From: Clostridium sp. UBA5530
GTDB taxonomy: Bacteria; Bacillota; Clostridia; Clostridiales; Clostridiaceae
Length of the DNA stretch: 14,677 nucleotides
NCBI GenBank assembly: GCA_002423705.1
Contig: DINW01000039.1
Location: 71,020-85,696 of the forward strand
Direction of reading: 5' to 3'
Below the pieces are notes generated by a model. That model was given only the letters and a program-made list of their open reading frames with translations, made no database searches and had not been told where the DNA came from. Positions 8,076 to 14,487 of the stretch are shown in pieces (positions within the stretch are counted from its first letter, which is position 1; every line of letters begins with the position of its first letter). The position numbers were made by a program, and so were the translations under genes.

Positions 8076-8109
8076 GTTAAACTAATATTTATAGGAAGAG
8101 GGATAGAAT

Positions 8110-8421
8110 ATGGAAGATTTGGAATTGGTATCATTTCAATTAATAAGCAATGTTGGAGAAGCAAGGTCAGCATTATTTGGAGCAATTAAGGCAGCAAGAG
8201 AAGAAAAATTTCAAGAGGCAGAAAATCTTATAAAGGAATCTGAAGCTAGTTTATCAAAGGCTCATGATTCTCATATGGGATTAATTCAACAAGAAGCAGC
8301 AGGAAATGCAGTTACCGTATCATTACTTTTAATGCATGCAGAGGATCAACTGATGACTACTGAAACATTAAAGGGAATAGCGGAAGAGATGATTTTAGTG
8401 CATAAGAAATATTCAAAATAA
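8110..8421 (+). CDS. PTS lactose/cellobiose-type IIA protein (orphan)
   Basis: The 103-residue protein has the all-helical Lac/Chb IIA pattern: ISNVGEARS, a central LSKAHDSHMGLIQQEA (48-63), and LLLMHAEDQLMT, in which His76 is the expected phospho-acceptor and Asp79 the conserved acidic partner. It would pass phosphate from HPr to a IIB. No IIB or IIC gene is present in the window, so it must either serve components encoded elsewhere or act in regulation, for example signalling to the PRD activator that controls its own operon. It is third and last in the operon, 34 bases after cutC, with GGAAGAGGG upstream of the ATG. Confidence 0.92.
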   Translation: MEDLELVSFQLISNVGEARSALFGAIKAAREEKFQEAENLIKESEASLSKAHDSHMGLIQQEAAGNAVTVSLLLMHAEDQLMTTETLKGIAEEMILVHKKYSK

Positions 8422-8426
8422 ATTTA

Positions 8427-8540
8427 CCCTAGGGCTAACTACTTCAACATGTGAGTTTCTTTAGTATGAAGATAGCAGCAGATAGGCTTAATTAGGAGTA
8501 TGGTGAAGTTAAAATCTAACTTTAACTTAAGTTTCATTTC
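8427..8540 (+). ncRNA. Possible degenerate element, copy III
   Basis: The region carries AGATAGCAGCAG (8470-8481), close to the AGATAACAGCAG of copies I and II, and ends in AAGTTTCATTTC, like the AAGTTTCACTT end of copies II and IV. The constant tail after CAGCAG is poorly kept, and an ACCCTAG...AACTA stretch appears earlier, at 8427-8442. An 8-bp hairpin AAGTTAAA/TTTAACTT (8506-8513 with 8521-8528) precedes the terminator. Family membership is uncertain. Confidence 0.3.
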
Positions 8541-8543
8541 ATG

Positions 8544-8580
8544 ATGACAGAACTAATTTAAAATAGTTCTGTCATTTTTT
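8544..8580 (+). terminator. Intrinsic terminator of the asparaginase-cutC-IIA operon
   Basis: A perfect 12-bp stem (8544-8555 with 8564-8575) with an 8-base loop is followed by a run of T to 8580. It is strong on the + strand and about 120 bases behind the IIA stop. Confidence 0.92.
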
Positions 8581-8634
8581 GTGTTAAAAAAATTTGAAAC
8601 TTATACATTATATTTTTAGATACGACATAATATA

Positions 8635-8663
8635 TTCAAATGATTCATATTATATGGTACAAT
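8635..8663 (+). promoter_or_regulatory. Candidate sigma-A promoter for the surface protein
   Basis: TTCAAA (8635-8640), a 17-base spacer and TACAAT (8658-8663) match the vegetative consensus at 4/6 and 5/6. A second option just upstream is TTGAAA (8594-8599), 17 bases, TAGATA (8617-8622). Both lie between the terminator and the surface-protein start; which one is used cannot be decided here. Confidence 0.45.
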
Positions 8664-8705
8664 AAAGCATATTAAAAATATTAAGAAAATTAAATAATAA
8701 TATGA

Positions 8706-8728
8706 GGGAGAGGATGATTTGAAAAAAA
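8706..8728 (+). promoter_or_regulatory. Out-of-frame start site with A7 tract
   Basis: A good ribosome binding site (GGGAGAGG, 8706-8713) is placed correctly for TTG at 8719-8721, which is followed at once by seven A (8722-8728). Read from this TTG, translation gives MKKTETKL and stops at 8743-8745. One extra A would instead give MKKNRNKV joined to MTLLVAVALL, a textbook signal-peptide start. The tract may therefore be a slippage switch, or the base call may be wrong. Confidence 0.65.
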
Positions 8729-8741
8729 CAGAAACAAAGTT

Positions 8742-10877
8742 ATGACTTTATTAGTTGCAGTTGCTTTACTTTTTACCCAAGTAGGCAATAGTGTATTTGC
8801 ATCAGAGATATCCAAACAGTCCATTGAAAATATAATATATTTGGACGGGGTATCAGGGGATGACACATATGATGGAATAACTGCTAAAACAGCAGTAAAG
8901 ACTATTAATATGGCTCAACAGAAGTTAGGCCATAGTGGTACCATAGTAATCTGTGGGGATACAACTATTGGAACTTATAATTCTAAACAAATTGGAATTA
9001 AAGATAGGTCTATTACTATAAGGGCAGAAGGGAATGGAAGCTTAACAATTGACCAGTCAATTGCTCTTCTAGGAGATGTAACCTTTAAAAACCTTAAATA
9101 CAAAACCCATAGGGGCAGTAATATATATGCTAATGGACATACCCTTGTCTTTGGACAAGAAATTGAACCAGTGGAAAAGGATAAGGAAGAAATTTATTTT
9201 GCATGGAATGTATATGGCGGAAATGAGAACTATGTCAATGGAAACACTAATATAATAATAGAAAGTGGAGCGTTTAGAAGTGTTTATGGTGGGGGAAAAT
9301 GGGCTGAAGTTGGCAATGGAACAGCTAATATTACGGTAACTGGTGGAAGCGTAAATGAAGTTTATGGTGGCGGACAATATCCTAATGCCAATATAGATAA
9401 TACTAATATTTTAATTACTGGAGGAATAATAGAGACTAGTGTATATGGAGGAGGGGACTTTAAAGGTTCTAAGGTAAAAAATACTGCAATAAAGATTAGT
9501 AATAAAGCCTTGATTAAAGGTGGTGTATATGGTGGAGGGCGAAGCGGAGAAGTCCTTGAAAGCACAAATGTGACTATAGACGGAGGTAAGACATCTGCAG
9601 TTTATGGAGGCAGTGAATATAGAACTGTAGGAGGTAATGCTAATGTACATATTGCTAATGATGCAATTTTAGGAACTGTTTATGGTGGTGGAGCCTTTGA
9701 AGGGGCAGATGTAGCTGGGCATGCAGTTATAAATATAGATGGTAATGCTGTTATTAATGAATCAATTTCAGGACAAGGTAATAAAGGAAAGGTCATAGGA
9801 AATAATTCCGTTATTTTAGGACATGAAGGAAAAGGAAGCTTAGTTGTAGGAAAAATTGATGAAACTAATGATGTGATAATAGAAAATGATTGTTATGTTA
9901 CATTAGGTAGCACAAGTAAGATTCTGCAAAATTTTTCAGGGCAGGGCACATTAAGACTTAAGAGTACTGATGGAATAATACCTAAGATTAATATTGACGG
10001 AACAATAGGAAAGGATTCTAAAATTAATATATCATTGATGGACGAAAAATATTCTGAAATTAGACCTCTTCCTGATACCACAATATTTTCTTTTAAAGAT
10101 AAGAATAATGCTAGTGATTCTCTAAAGGCTCTTGTGCCAGACAACAAGGGTGAAAAGAAATTTACACTGCAAAACAATGGAGTGGATATAGTTGCAATGC
10201 CTTATGCTGGCAATATAAACATAGAGAATCAACAAAAAGAAGATGTGCCTAAGGTTCAAATTTATGAAATGGATAAATTGAAAGATATGGTAATAACAGA
10301 AGAGGACAAGGAAGCAATAAGAAAAGGAGACAATATAAATATTATATTTAAGGTGGAAAAATTAGATATCACTAAGGATAGTCCAGAAGAAAAGAGTATA
10401 GCAGCTATTCTTGATGGCAGAACATTAGGAACCTACTTAGATATAAAGCTATTGAAGCAAGTTGGAAATAATGAACCTAAAGAACTTAAAGAAATACCTA
10501 ATAAGATTAAAATAACTATTGATATTCCAGATTCAATATTAGCAAATGGTGATACTGCTAGAATTTATGATATAGTCCATCTGCATAATGGGGTGGCAGA
10601 GATAATTAAGGATATTGATGATAACCCAAAGACTATCACTATAGAAATAGATAAATTCTCCACTTTTGCCATAGTATATAAGGATAAAATAGAACACATT
10701 GGCAATACTGAAACAGGAACTTTGCAACCAGATAATAAAAATCAAAGTAATAATTCATCTAGCAATGTACCCAAAACAGGAGACAATAATTTTATGTTTA
10801 TTATCAGCATAATTGCCATGCTATCACTTATAACAATAGTGGGAATTAAAAAAACAAAGAATATATCTAAGAATTAA
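8742..10877 (+). CDS. Cell-wall-anchored beta-helix surface protein with VYGG repeats
   Basis: The 711 residues read from ATG 8742 begin inside a signal-peptide hydrophobic core (MTLLVAVALL to FAS) with no positively charged start and no ribosome binding site; the natural N terminus is probably the TTG at 8719, one base out of frame. Then come IYLDGVSGDDTYDG-TAKTAVKTI (32-55), typical of parallel beta-helix adhesins, and seven VYGG units at 157, 181, 207, 234, 262, 287 and 313, about 26 residues apart. A domain at about 495-655, like those near the anchor of clostridial surface proteins, precedes a Ser/Asn-rich linker. VPKTG (676-680), a membrane segment and a KKTKNISKN tail form a sortase signal. 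It should be displayed on the wall and may bind glycans or host matrix, but no ligand can be named. It may be off or a pseudogene in this clone. Confidence 0.8.
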   Translation: MTLLVAVALLFTQVGNSVFASEISKQSIENIIYLDGVSGDDTYDGITAKTAVKTINMAQQKLGHSGTIVICGDTTIGTYNSKQIGIKDRSITIRAEGNGSLTIDQSIALLGDVTFKNLKYKTHRGSNIYANGHTLVFGQEIEPVEKDKEEIYFAWNVYGGNENYVNGNTNIIIESGAFRSVYGGGKWAEVGNGTANITVTGGSVNEVYGGGQYPNANIDNTNILITGGIIETSVYGGGDFKGSKVKNTAIKISNKALIKGGVYGGGRSGEVLESTNVTIDGGKTSAVYGGSEYRTVGGNANVHIANDAILGTVYGGGAFEGADVAGHAVINIDGNAVINESISGQGNKGKVIGNNSVILGHEGKGSLVVGKIDETNDVIIENDCYVTLGSTSKILQNFSGQGTLRLKSTDGIIPKINIDGTIGKDSKINISLMDEKYSEIRPLPDTTIFSFKDKNNASDSLKALVPDNKGEKKFTLQNNGVDIVAMPYAGNINIENQQKEDVPKVQIYEMDKLKDMVITEEDKEAIRKGDNINIIFKVEKLDITKDSPEEKSIAAILDGRTLGTYLDIKLLKQVGNNEPKELKEIPNKIKITIDIPDSILANGDTARIYDIVHLHNGVAEIIKDIDDNPKTITIEIDKFSTFAIVYKDKIEHIGNTETGTLQPDNKNQSNNSSSNVPKTGDNNFMFIISIIAMLSLITIVGIKKTKNISKN

Positions 10878-10884
10878 ATAATTC

Positions 10885-10930
10885 CAATATTAAATGCTTC
10901 AGATTTGCGGAACTGGAGCATTTAATATTG
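10885..10930. terminator. Long inverted repeat between convergent genes
   Basis: An 18-bp stem (10885-10902 with 10913-10930, one G-U pair, 10-base loop) begins 7 bases after the surface-protein stop and ends 16 bases before the NUDIX stop on the other strand. No T tract follows on the + strand, so it is probably a bidirectional terminator or mRNA 3'-end stabiliser. Confidence 0.65.
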
Positions 10931-10946
10931 AGATTGAAGAGTTTGA

Positions 10947-11447
10947 TTATATAGAATTTAATATTTCGTATATTTCTGGGTATTCAAATAAGTCACCAGC
11001 CTTTATCATAGATTTAAATTCACTAGGGGTAACCCATTTAGCAGCAGATACCTCTTCTTTTTGCAAAATAAGTTCTTTTATAGAAAAGTCCTTATTTATT
11101 ATATATATATCCCAAATCATATCAGTTCTAAAAATTCTTCTTAGAAAAAATGGGTCATGTTTTTCAATATGTAATCCTAATTCTTCCTTAACCTCTCGAA
11201 GGCACCCATCTATAGAACTTTCCCCAGATATTAACCGTCCTGTGGTAAGTCCCCAAAAGTTTGGAAGAACTTCACAACAGTGAGAACGCTTTTGAACTAA
11301 AATTTGGCCCTTGGAGTTTACAATCCAGGCTTCGATGGCTAAATGATATTCTTCAGGAAGTAACTTGTCCCCTTTTCTTTTAATAATGTTTGTTTTTTCT
11401 CCCTTTTTATCATAAATATCCCAAAGTTCATTAGAGACCGTATGCAA
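10947..11447 (-). CDS. NUDIX hydrolase, IPP-isomerase-like/YfcD type
   Basis: About 166 residues carry a complete NUDIX box GRLISGESSIDGCLREVKEELGL (G-x5-E-x7-REVKEELGL), preceded by the ELWDIYDKKGEKTNIIKRKGD start and the WIVNSKGQILVQKRS strand typical of the isopentenyl-diphosphate isomerase-like group (YfcD). Members hydrolyse nucleoside diphosphates linked to another group; the substrate is not evident. An in-frame GTG at 11456 overlaps the ribosome binding site AGAAGG, whereas TTG at 11447 is 8 bases behind it and begins directly at the conserved region, so I prefer TTG. The leader on the minus strand contains element copy IV. An open frame on the + strand at 10894-11283 is only its complement. 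Confidence 0.88.
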   Translation of the reverse strand: MHTVSNELWDIYDKKGEKTNIIKRKGDKLLPEEYHLAIEAWIVNSKGQILVQKRSHCCEVLPNFWGLTTGRLISGESSIDGCLREVKEELGLHIEKHDPFFLRRIFRTDMIWDIYIINKDFSIKELILQKEEVSAAKWVTPSEFKSMIKAGDLFEYPEIYEILNSI

Positions 11448-11470
11448 GTAAAACACCTTCTTTTAATTAT

Positions 11471-11570
11471 TAAGTGAAACTTAGCTTGGGTTTCACTAAA
11501 ATATTAGTTGAGCTTATGTAGGGTCGTAGCTGATGTTAACATTTTATGGTGCAATACTATTTTAACATAG
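11471..11570 (-). ncRNA. Structured leader element, copy IV (minus strand)
   Basis: On the minus strand ATGTTAA pairs with TTAACAT (11562-11568 with 11533-11539). It is followed by CAGCTACGACCCTACATAAG and CTCAACTAA (+ coordinates 11504-11532), nearly the same as copy II. An 8-bp hairpin AGTGAAAC/GTTTCACT (11490-11497 with 11473-11480) ends in AAGTTTCACTT just before the NUDIX start region. The tail is conserved while the first hairpin differs in sequence but keeps its position, which is what a structured RNA would show. Confidence 0.55.
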
Positions 11571-11581
11571 ACTTAATCATA

Positions 11582-11623
11582 AAAAAATCCTAAGGCCAAT
11601 ATAAATCAACCTTAGGATTTTTT
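11582..11623 (-). terminator. Intrinsic terminator of the AGCS symporter gene
   Basis: AAAAAATCCTAAGG (11582-11595) and CCTTAGGATTTTTT (11610-11623) form a 14-bp A-T flanked hairpin directly after the symporter stop. With T runs on both strands it can work in both directions. Confidence 0.9.
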
Positions 11624-12967
11624 TTATAAATCTTTTCTTTTTAGATAATCATTTAAACTTGATTTAACTATAGGGGATAGAGCTAAAAGTGCTACTAGAT
11701 TTGGTAAAACCATCAAACCATTGAAGGTATCAGCTAAGCTCCATACTAAATCAACTTTAGCACAGCAGCCTAAAAATATAAATATCATTACTAATATTCT
11801 ATAAGGTGCAATACCCTTTTTCCCAAACAAGAACTTTATATTTGATTCTCCAAAGAAGTACCATCCTATGATTGTGGAGAAGGCAAAGAAGAATAGAGCT
11901 ATAGCTATAAAAGAACCACCCCACTGTCCCATACCTAATTTAAAAGCTTCTTGAGTTAATACAATACCATCAGTTCCTGTATTTAAAGCTCCAGTAGTCA
12001 AAATTGTAAGAGCAGTTAGAGTTAAAATGATGAAAGTATCAATGAACACACCAACTATGGCAACTAGACCTTGCTGTGAAGGATGAGCAACCTTAGCGAT
12101 AGCATGAGCGTGTGGGGTAGAACCCATTCCTGCCTCGTTGGAAAATAAACCTCTAGCTACACCGAATCTTACTGCTTTCTTTACAGTTATACCTAAAACA
12201 CCACCAGTTATAGCAGAGGGATTGAAGGCACCTACTATGATCATCTTGAATGCAGGCAATATAAGAGTATAGTTTTTAAATATTATAAATATGCTTCCTA
12301 ATATGTAGAATAGAGCCATGAAAGGTACAACTTTTTCTGTAAAAGAAGCTATACGAGACACTCCACCTATAAATATTACCCCCGCTAGAAGAGCAACTAC
12401 TATACCAACTATTCTTGGATCTACATTAAAAGCAGAACTGAAGGCACCACCTATAGAGTTAGATTGAACCATATTTCCTATGAACCCTAGGGCTAGTATT
12501 ATTGTTACGGAAAAAAACACTGCTAATTTTTTGCTTTTCAAACCTTTACTTATGTAATAGGCAGGACCTCCTACTACTTCCCCGTCCACCTCTTCTTTAT
12601 AGGTTTGGGCTAAGGTAGCTTCAGCAAAAATTGTACCCATACCAAAGAAAGCGCTAATCCACATCCAGAATATTGCTCCAGGGCCTCCAGCTACAATGGC
12701 AGTTGCAGCACCAGCAAGATTGCCTGTTCCAACTTGGGCAGCTATTGAGGTAGCTAAAGCCTGAAAGGACGACATGCCATCTTTTCCAGCCTTTTTTCCA
12801 AACTTTATATTTCCAAAAGTTAATTTAAAAGCTTCTTTAAATTTTCTAACTTGAATGAAATTTAACTTGAAGGTGAAATAAATGCCAGTACCACATAACA
12901 AGAAAATTAGCAAATAATCCCATAAAATACTATTAATTTTTGTAACAAAATCCATTAAAAAGTCCAT
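11624..12967 (-). CDS. Sodium:alanine symporter family (AGCS) transporter
   Basis: The 447-residue integral membrane protein imports alanine, glycine or a related amino acid together with sodium. Hallmarks are GMSSFQALATSIAAQVGTGNLAG (64-86), GGPGAIFWMWISAFFGMGTIFAEATLA (94-120), GGPAYYISKGL (133-143), and the family signature FGVARGLFSNEAGMGSTPHAHA (268-289). About ten hydrophobic segments can be seen. The start chosen is ATG 12967, with AAAGGAGG at ideal spacing; the frame stays open upstream to 13147, but that stretch is AT-rich hydrophobic noise with no ribosome binding site. It is monocistronic, closed by a strong terminator. It fits with the peptidase cluster as amino-acid supply, but is not linked to it in transcription. 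Confidence 0.93.
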   Translation of the reverse strand: MDFLMDFVTKINSILWDYLLIFLLCGTGIYFTFKLNFIQVRKFKEAFKLTFGNIKFGKKAGKDGMSSFQALATSIAAQVGTGNLAGAATAIVAGGPGAIFWMWISAFFGMGTIFAEATLAQTYKEEVDGEVVGGPAYYISKGLKSKKLAVFFSVTIILALGFIGNMVQSNSIGGAFSSAFNVDPRIVGIVVALLAGVIFIGGVSRIASFTEKVVPFMALFYILGSIFIIFKNYTLILPAFKMIIVGAFNPSAITGGVLGITVKKAVRFGVARGLFSNEAGMGSTPHAHAIAKVAHPSQQGLVAIVGVFIDTFIILTLTALTILTTGALNTGTDGIVLTQEAFKLGMGQWGGSFIAIALFFFAFSTIIGWYFFGESNIKFLFGKKGIAPYRILVMIFIFLGCCAKVDLVWSLADTFNGLMVLPNLVALLALSPIVKSSLNDYLKRKDL

Positions 12968-13232
12968 AGATATTCCTCCTTTTTCTATAAAGAAACAAAA
13001 TAACCATATTATATATATAATTTTATAGAAATAAAAAATAAATATCAACAATTTATTAAATTTAATTGAAATATCAGAAAAATACATAAGTTTAGCTAGA
13101 AAAAATAGTGATATTCCATAGGCAATTAGCAAGTTGACAAAATTCATAGGATTTAATAACTTATAATTAAGTTATATATGGATGTTAATTAAGAAAAAAC
13201 TAAATTATGATAGCTAAGTTAGGAGAAAAGTT

Positions 13233-13706
13233 ATGATAGAAATTGAGATACCAGGATATGAAAATATTAAGATAAAAAACATTGTATTTGATTTTAACGG
13301 CACTATTGCTGAAGATGGAGTTTTGATTAAGGGAGTAGAAGGGAAGATTAAAGAGTTATCTTTAAAGGATATAAATATTTTTGTGCTTACAGCAGATACC
13401 TATGGAACTGTAGTAAAACAATGTGAGGAGCTACCTGTAGAAGTAAAAGTCTTCAATAAGGAAAATGCATCAGTTGACAAGAAGAATATAGTGGAATCCT
13501 TAGGCAGAGATCTAACTGTTTCCGTGGGCAATGGAAGAAATGATATGGAAATGTTTAAAAGCAGTTTAATATCTATAGCTATAGTAGGAAAAGAAGGTTG
13601 TTATGCAAAGGCAATGATGGAGGCAGATATTGTAGTAACTAGCATAATTGATGCTATTGATCTACTGCTAAATTGTAATAGAATTAAAGCCACATTAAGA
13701 ACTTAA
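13233..13706 (+). CDS. Soluble P-type-ATPase-like HAD superfamily protein
   Basis: The 157-residue compact HAD protein looks like the isolated phosphorylation domain of P-type ATPases (the COG4087-like group). Motif I is VFDFNGTIAEDG with nucleophile Asp20; the usual second Asp of HAD phosphatases is Asn22, which disfavours fast hydrolysis and resembles the DKTGT arrangement of P-type ATPases. Motif II is LTADT (Thr54), and motif IV is VGNGRNDMEM (Asp104). The C terminus is DIVVTSIIDAIDLLL then RIKATLR, as in the family. No membrane segment or cap domain is present. The ATG follows AGGAG. The role is unknown; it stands alone between the divergent symporter gene and the two-component pair. Confidence 0.85.
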   Translation: MIEIEIPGYENIKIKNIVFDFNGTIAEDGVLIKGVEGKIKELSLKDINIFVLTADTYGTVVKQCEELPVEVKVFNKENASVDKKNIVESLGRDLTVSVGNGRNDMEMFKSSLISIAIVGKEGCYAKAMMEADIVVTSIIDAIDLLLNCNRIKATLRT

Positions 13707-13737
13707 TATATATTTTCATTTAAAAACCAACATATCG

Positions 13738-13753
13738 TCACATAACCATCACA
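13738..13753. promoter_or_regulatory. Direct repeat TCACA-N6-TCACA before the response regulator
   Basis: Two TCACA copies (13738-13742 and 13749-13753) lie 11 bases apart, the period at which OmpR/PhoB-type regulators bind tandem half-sites, about 60 bases before the response regulator start. Possible autoregulation; short and unproven. Confidence 0.3.
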
Positions 13754-13810
13754 GAGTTATATTAAAATTAGATTATAAGAAAACATAATTTTTGTTGGAG
13801 GTAAGCTAGC

Positions 13811-14482
13811 ATGTATAAGATACTGGTAACAGATGATGAGGAGAAAATAAGAGAACTTATTAGAAAATATGCTGAATTTGAAGGTCATTCCATAAAGACA
13901 GCAGCTAATGGTATGGAGGCTATAGAGTTAAGTAATAAAGAGAAATTCGATATAATTATCATGGATATCATGATGCCAGAGCTAGATGGATTTTCTTCAG
14001 TTAAGGAGATAAGAAAAAGTTCTGATGTACCAGTCATAATGTTATCAGCAAGAGGAGAAGAATATGATAAGATTCATGGTTTTGAATTGGGAATAGATGA
14101 TTATGTGGTAAAACCTTTTTCACCTAAGGAGCTTATGATGAGGGTAGATGCCATAATGAAGAGAAGCAACAAGGGCTCAAGTGAAAACCATCATGTCTTT
14201 GTGAAAGATGGACTTAAGATAGATTTTACTGCTAGAAAGGTCTCTATAGATGGAGAGAACATAGATATGTCTCCAAAGGAATATGAACTTATTTCCTATA
14301 TGGTTGAAAACAGAAACATAGCATTGACCAGGGAAAAACTCATTTATGAAGTTTGGGGATATGACTTTTTTGGAGATGACAGAACTCTGGATACCCATAT
14401 AAAGTTATTGAGAAAGAGCTTAGGAGAGTATAGCAAACTAATTGTAACATTAAGAGGTGTAGGCTATCGATTTGAGGAGTGA
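13811..14482 (+). CDS. OmpR/PhoB-family response regulator
   Basis: The 223-residue protein has an N-terminal receiver domain (1-120) with acidic pair Asp8-Asp9, phosphorylation site Asp52 in IIMDIMMPELDG, Ser79 and Lys101 (KPF). A winged-helix DNA-binding domain (about 130-223) ends with TLDTHIKLLRKSLG and TLRGVGYRFEE. It is a transcription factor switched by the histidine kinase encoded just downstream; the kinase ATG begins 5 bases after this stop. The start ATG follows GGAGG. The stimulus is not evident from the window. Confidence 0.95.
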   Translation: MYKILVTDDEEKIRELIRKYAEFEGHSIKTAANGMEAIELSNKEKFDIIIMDIMMPELDGFSSVKEIRKSSDVPVIMLSARGEEYDKIHGFELGIDDYVVKPFSPKELMMRVDAIMKRSNKGSSENHHVFVKDGLKIDFTARKVSIDGENIDMSPKEYELISYMVENRNIALTREKLIYEVWGYDFFGDDRTLDTHIKLLRKSLGEYSKLIVTLRGVGYRFEE

Positions 14483-14487
14483 AGCCA

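Noticed and set aside
9195..9700. Repeats at the DNA level (CRISPR or tandem repeats)
   Set aside because: Only the short GTTTATGGTGG-type stretch encoding VYGG recurs; spacing and flanks vary as coding repeats do, and no cas genes are present.
9069..10177. Several minus-strand open frames under the surface protein
   Set aside because: They mirror its repetitive glycine-rich codons; none has a ribosome binding site or a recognisable domain.
10894..11283. 129-codon open frame on the + strand
   Set aside because: It is the complement of the NUDIX gene, has no family features and no ribosome binding site.
11504..11532. PreQ1-I-like look of GCTAC-ACCC and AACTAA in the element tail
   Set aside because: The first stem and A-rich loop needed for the preQ1-I pseudoknot are not in the right places, and the downstream genes are not queuosine genes.
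12968..13147. Sixty-residue N-terminal extension of the AGCS symporter
   Set aside because: ATG 12967 has an ideal AAAGGAGG site and begins at the family's usual N terminus; the extension has no ribosome binding site and is AT-rich filler.
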